Shown here: one piece after another, positions 40,283 through 44,921 of the stretch | Layout: every line of letters starts with the position of its first letter | Position numbering within the stretch: the stretch's first letter is position 1 | NCBI RefSeq assembly: GCF_963678635.1 | Contig: NW_026970648.1 | Span: 1 to 44,921, forward strand | From: Symsagittifera roscoffensis | Lineage: Eukaryota > Xenacoelomorpha > Acoela > Convolutidae | DNA: 44,921 bases | Reading direction: 5' to 3' | Notes under the pieces: generated by a model | Database searches by the model: none | Seen by the model: the letters and a program-made list of their open reading frames with translations, nothing else | What the model was told of the DNA's origin: nothing | Made by a program: the position numbers and the translations under genes

Positions 40283-41649
40283 CCTAGGTCCCTTCGCTTA
40301 AGTGTTGGGTCACTTCGTACCGTCCCAGAACTTTTTTGAATCCTCCTAGGGCCTTTGCTCTAGTGTTGGGACACTTCCTACTGTCCCAGGACTTTTTTGA
40401 ACCCTCCTAGGAGACTTCGCTCCAGTGTTGGGACACTTCGTTGCTGTCCCAGGACTTTTCTGAACTCTCCTAGAACCCTTCGATCAAGTGTTGGGACACT
40501 TCGTACTGTTCCAGTACCTTTCTTAACCATCCTAGGTCCCTTCGCTTAAGTGTTGGGTCACTTCGTACCGTCCCAGAACTTTTTTGAATCCTCCTAGGGC
40601 CTTTGCTCTAGTGTTGGGACTTTTCCTACTGTCCCAGGACTTTTTTGAACCCTCCTAGGACCCTTCGCTCAAGTGTTGGGACACTTCGTACTGTCCCAGG
40701 ACCTCTCTGAACCCTCCTAGGACCCTTCGCTCAAGTGTTGGGACACTTCTTACTGTCCCAGGCCTTTTCTTAACCCTCTTAGGAGACTTCGCTCCAGTGT
40801 TCGGACACTTCGTACTGTCCCAGGACCTTTCTGAACCCTCCTACGACCCTTCGCTCAAGTGTTGGGACACTTCCTACTGTCCCAGGACTTTTCTGAACAC
40901 TCCCACGACCCTTCGCTCAAGCGTTGGGACTTTTCGTACTATCCCAGGACCTTTCTGAACCCTACTTGGACCCATCGCTTAAGTGTTGGGACACTTCGTA
41001 CTGTCCCAGAACTTTTCTGAACCCTCCTAGGACCTTTCGTTCCAGTGTTGGGACACTTCGTTGCTGTCCCAGGACTTTTCTGAACTCTCCTAGGACCCTT
41101 CGCTCAAGTTTTGGGACACTTCGTACTGTCCCAGAACCTTTCTTAACCCTCCTAGGTCCATTCGCTTAAGTGTTGGGTCACTTCGTACCGTCCCAGAACT
41201 TTTTTGAATCCTCCTAGGACCCTTTGCTCTAGTGTTGGGACACTTCCTACTGTCCCAGGACTTTTTTAAACCCTCCTAGGAGACTTCGCTCCAGTGTTGA
41301 GACACTTCGTTGCTGTCCCAGGACTTTTTTGAACTCTCCTAGGACCCTTAGCTCAAGTGTTGGGACACTTCGTACTGTCCCAGAACCTTTCTTAACCCTC
41401 CTAGGTCCCTTCGCTTAAGTGTTGGGTCACTTCGTACCGTCCCAGAACTTTTTTGAATCCTCCTAGGACCCTTTGCTCTAGTGTTGGGACACTTCCTACT
41501 GTCCCAGGACTTTTTTGAACCCTCCTAGGAGACTTCGCTCCAGTGTTGGGACACTTCGTTGCTGTCCCAGGTTTTTTTTGAACCCTCCGAGAACCCTTCG
41601 CTCAAGTGTTGCGAAGTTTCGTTACTGTCCCTGAACTTTTATGAACCCT
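40283..41649. repeat. Satellite higher-order unit (22 monomers), copy 1
   Basis: A block of about 1367 bp (22 monomers) with a distinct order of variants, ending just after the rare 'gttgcgaagtttcgttac' monomer (41610). It is immediately followed by a near-identical block. Confidence 0.8.
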
Positions 41650-43016
41650 CCTAGGACCCTTCGCTTAAGTGTTGGGTCACTTCGTACCGTCCCAGAACTT
41701 TTTTGAATCCTCCTAGGGCCTTTGCTCTAGTGTTGGGACACTTCCTACTGTCCCAGGACTTTTTTGAACCCTCCTAGGAGACTTCGCTCCAGTGTTGGGA
41801 CACTTCGTTGCTGTCCCAGGACTTTTCTGAACTCTCCTAGAACCCTTCGATCAAGTGTTGGGACACTTCGTACTGTTCCAGTACCTTTCTTAACCATCCT
41901 AGGTCCCTTCGCTTAAGTGTTGGGTCACTTCGTACCGTCCCAGAACTTTTTTGAATCCTCCTAGGGCCTTTGCTCTAGTGTTGGGACTTTTCCTACTGTC
42001 CCAGGACTTTTTTGAACCCTCCTAGGACCCTTCGCTCAAGTGTTGGGACACTTCGTACTGTCCCAGGACCTCTCTGAACCCTCCTAGGACCCTTCGCTCA
42101 AGTGTTGGGACACTTCTTACTGTCCCAGGCCTTTTCTTAACCCTCTTAGGAGACTTCGCTCCAGTGTTCGGACACTTCGTACTGTCCCAGGACCTTTCTG
42201 AACCCTCCTACGACCCTTCGCTCAAGTGTTGGGACACTTCCTACTGTCCCAGGACTTTTCTGAACACTCCCACGACCCTTCGCTCAAGCGTTGGGACTTT
42301 TCGTACTATCCCAGGACCTTTCTGAACCCTACTTGGACCCATCGCTTAAGTGTTGGGACACTTCGTACTGTCCCAGAACTTTTCTGAACCCTCCTAGGAC
42401 CTTTCGTTCCAGTGTTGGGACACTTCGTTGCTGTCCCAGGACTTTTCTGAACTCTCCTAGGACCCTTCGCTCAAGTTTTGGGACACTTCGTACTGTCCCA
42501 GAACCTTTCTTAACCCTCCTAGGTCCATTCGCTTAAGTGTTGGGTCACTTCGTACCGTCCCAGAACTTTTTTGAATCCTCCTAGGACCCTTTGCTCTAGT
42601 GTTGGGACACTTCCTACTGTCCCAGGACTTTTTTAAACCCTCCTAGGAGACTTCGCTCCAGTGTTGAGACACTTCGTTGCTGTCCCAGGACTTTTTTGAA
42701 CTCTCCTAGGACCCTTAGCTCAAGTGTTGGGACACTTCGTACTGTCCCAGAACCTTTCTTAACCCTCCTAGGTCCCTTCGCTTAAGTGTTGGGTCACTTC
42801 GTACCGTCCCAGAACTTTTTTGAATCCTCCTAGGACCCTTTGCTCTAGTGTTGGGACACTTCCTACTGTCCCAGGACTTTTTTGAACCCTCCTAGGAGAC
42901 TTCGCTCCAGTGTTGGGACACTTCGTTGCTGTCCCAGGTTTTTTTTGAACCCTCCGAGAACCCTTCGCTCAAGTGTTGCGAAGTTTCGTTACTGTCCCTG
43001 AACTTTTATGAACCCT
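41650..43016. repeat. Satellite higher-order unit (22 monomers), copy 2
   Basis: The tandem copy of 40283-41649; the rare 'gttgcgaagtttcgttac' monomer recurs at about 42978, an offset of 1368 bp. Identity is close to complete by eye. Confidence 0.8.
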
Positions 43017-43439
43017 CCTAGGACCCTTCGCTCAAGTGTTGGGACACTTCGTACTGTCCCAGGACCTCTCTGAACCCTCCTAGGACCCTTCGCTCAAGTG
43101 TTGGGACACTTCGTACTGTCCCAGGACTTTTCTTAACCCTCTTAGGAGATTTCGCTCCAGTGTTGGGACACTTCGTACTGTCCCAGGACCTTTCAGAACC
43201 CTCCTAGGACCCTTCGCTCAAGTGTTGGGACATTTCGTACCGTCCCAGGACTTTTCTGAACCCTCCTAGGACCCTCTTCTCAAGTGTTGGGACACTTCCC
43301 ACTGTCCCAGGACTTTTCTGAACACTCCCAGGACCCTTCGCTCAAGCGTTGGGACATTTCGTACTGTCCCAGGACTTTTCTTAACCCTCTTAGGAGACTT
43401 CGCTCCAGTGTTGGGACACTTCGTACTGTCCCAGGACCT

Positions 43440-44921
43440 TTCTGAACCCTCCTAGGACCCTTCGCTCAAGTGTTGGGACATTTCGTACCGTCCCAGGACT
43501 TTTCTGAACCCTCCAAGGACCCTCTTCTCAAGTGTTGGGACACTTCCTACTGTCCCATGACTTTTCTGAACACTCCCAGGACCCTTCGCTCAAGCGTTGG
43601 GACATTTCGTACTATCCCAGGAACTTTCTGAACCCTACTTGGACCCTTCGCTCAAGCGTTGGGACATTTCGTACTGTCCCAGGACTTTTCTTAACCCTCT
43701 TAGGAGACTTCGCTCCAGTGTTGGGACACTTCGTACTGTCCCAGGACCTTTCTGAACCCTCCTAGGACCCTTCGCTCAAGTGTTGGGACATTTCGTACCG
43801 TCCCAGGACTTTTCTGAACCCTCCAAGGACCCTCTTCTCAAGTGTTGGGACACTTCCTACTGTCCCATGACTTTTCTGAACACTCCCAGGACCCTTCGCT
43901 CAAGCGTTGGGACATTTCGTACTATCCCAGGAACTTTCTGAACCCTACTTGGACCCATCGCTTAAGTGTTGGGACACTTCGTACTGTCCCAGAACTTTTC
44001 TGAACACTCCCAGGACCCTTCGCTCAAGCGTTGGGACATTTCGTACTGTCCCAGGACTTTTCTTAACCCTCTTAGGAGACTTCGCTCCAGTGTTGGGACA
44101 CTTCGTACTGTCCCAGGACCTTTCTGAACCCTCCTAGGACCCTTCGCTCAAGTGTTGGGACATTTCGTACCGTCCCAGGACTTTTCTGAACCCTCCAAGG
44201 ACCCTCTTCTCAAGTGTTGGGACACTTCCTACTGTCCCATGACTTTTCTGAACACTCCCAGGACCCTTCGCTCAAGCGTTGGGACATTTCGTACTATCCC
44301 AGGAACTTTCTGAACCCTACTTGGACCCATCGCTTAAGTGTTGGGACACTTCGTACTGTCCCAGAACTTTTCTGAACCCTCCTAGGACCCTTCGTTCCAG
44401 TGTTGGGACACTTCGTTGCTGTCCCAGGACTTTTTTGAACTCTCCTAGGACCCTTCGCTCAAGCGTTGGGACATTTCGTACTATCCCAGGAACTTTCTGA
44501 ACCCTACTTGGACCCATCGCTTAAGTGTTGGGACACTTCGTACTGTCCCAGAACTTTTCTGAACCCTCCTAGGACCCTTCGCTCAAGTGTTGGGACATTT
44601 CGTACCGTCCCAGGACTTTTCTGAACCCTCCAAGGACCCTCTTCTCAAGTGTTGGGACACTTCCTACTGTCCCATGACTTTTCTGAACACTCCCAGGACC
44701 CTTCGCTCAAGCGTTGGGACATTTCGTACTATCCCAGGAACTTTCTGAACCCTACTTGGACCCATCGCTTAAGTGTTGGGACACTTCGTACTGTCCCAGA
44801 ACTTTTCTGAACCCTCCTAGGACCCTTCGTTCCAGTGTTGGGACACTTCGTTGCTGTCCCAGGACTTTTTTGAACTCTCCTAGGACCCTTAGCTCAAGTG
44901 TTGGGACACTTCGTACTGTCC
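43440..44921. repeat. Satellite region with 5-7-monomer higher-order periodicity
   Basis: The variant 'ctccaaggacc' occurs at about 43511, 43821, 44193 and 44628, spacings of 310, 372 and 435 bp, or 5, 6 and 7 monomers. The same short series of variants recurs between these marks with single monomers gained or lost. Confidence 0.7.

Larger units (their letters stand above)
33961..44921. repeat. 62-bp satellite array with higher-order structure
   Basis: A monomer of 62 bp (63 bp in variants with 'cgttgctgtccc' in place of 'cgtactgtccc') repeats from about 33960 to the end of the window, roughly 175 copies judged by length. Landmarks in each monomer are 'cttcgctcaag', 'tgttgggacacttcg', 'tactgtcccaggac' and 'ctgaaccctcctagg'. 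The first monomer is degraded. Orientation is constant throughout. Open frames of 60-98 codons recur because three monomers make 186 bp, a multiple of three. No unique gene interrupts the array. Confidence 0.97.

Noticed and set aside
34278-44517. Many open frames of 64-98 codons in both directions within the satellite
   Set aside because: They result from a 62-bp unit whose three-fold repeat is in frame and poor in stops. Frames end at variant monomers and no ATG or codon pattern is conserved independently of the DNA repeat.
33961-44921. CRISPR-like array
   Set aside because: The repeats are contiguous without unique spacers, are imperfect and form higher-order blocks; the context is eukaryotic.
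33961-44921. CENP-B-box-like motif in the satellite
   Set aside because: The monomer contains 'cttcg' but the following bases do not fit the box consensus.

Overview
This window is repeat-dominated nuclear DNA from a eukaryote, most likely an invertebrate animal. The evidence is remnants of several non-LTR and Penelope-like retroelements, one very long Ty3/gypsy-type element, and an 11-kb satellite array. I see no intact host gene, no rRNA or tRNA, and no bacterial operon structure. The taxon cannot be fixed from the sequence alone.

Region 1 (1-14.7 kb, AT-rich) is a graveyard of retroelements. A decayed Penelope-like element (RT plus a GIY-YIG-like end) lies on the + strand at about 0.95-2.14 kb. 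A unit of about 4 kb is then present twice head to tail (2498-6691 and 6692-10500). Each copy carries a dead non-LTR reverse transcriptase on the minus strand. The right edge of the unit is the 3' end of a second, CR1/Jockey-like LINE. The fuller body of that LINE (endonuclease, RT and perhaps ORF1) continues on the minus strand to about 13.3 kb.

Region 2 (about 14.9-33.96 kb, higher GC) reads on the minus strand, from right to left, as a single long Ty3/gypsy-type element. It has gag (33.5-30.5 kb, with a 953-bp internal tandem duplication), protease (LLDTGA), RT with its core deleted, RNase H with one catalytic Asp lost, a long acidic linker, an integrase with an intact D,D-35-E triad, and a long pol tail. 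Beyond pol lie roughly 10 kb of further coding-like sequence, which is unusual. It includes an unrecognised helical ORF, a coiled-coil ORF with heptad repeats, an SGNH/GDSL-hydrolase-like domain (22.45-23.14 kb), and several unrecognised proteins. Part of this extra region (about 1.83 kb) was recently duplicated at about 99.6% identity. Many frames are broken, so this copy is dead or non-autonomous. I could not find a pair of LTRs.

Region 3 (about 33.96-44.92 kb, running off the window) is a satellite array. Its monomer is 62 bp (63 bp in some variants), with roughly 175 copies. It has higher-order structure, including a 22-monomer (about 1367 bp) block in tandem. Each monomer holds two overlapping, mutually exclusive dyads, and one variant changes both arms of the first dyad in a compensatory way.

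The most notable item is the Ty3/gypsy-type element that carries an SGNH/GDSL-esterase-like domain and several unassigned ORFs downstream of integrase.
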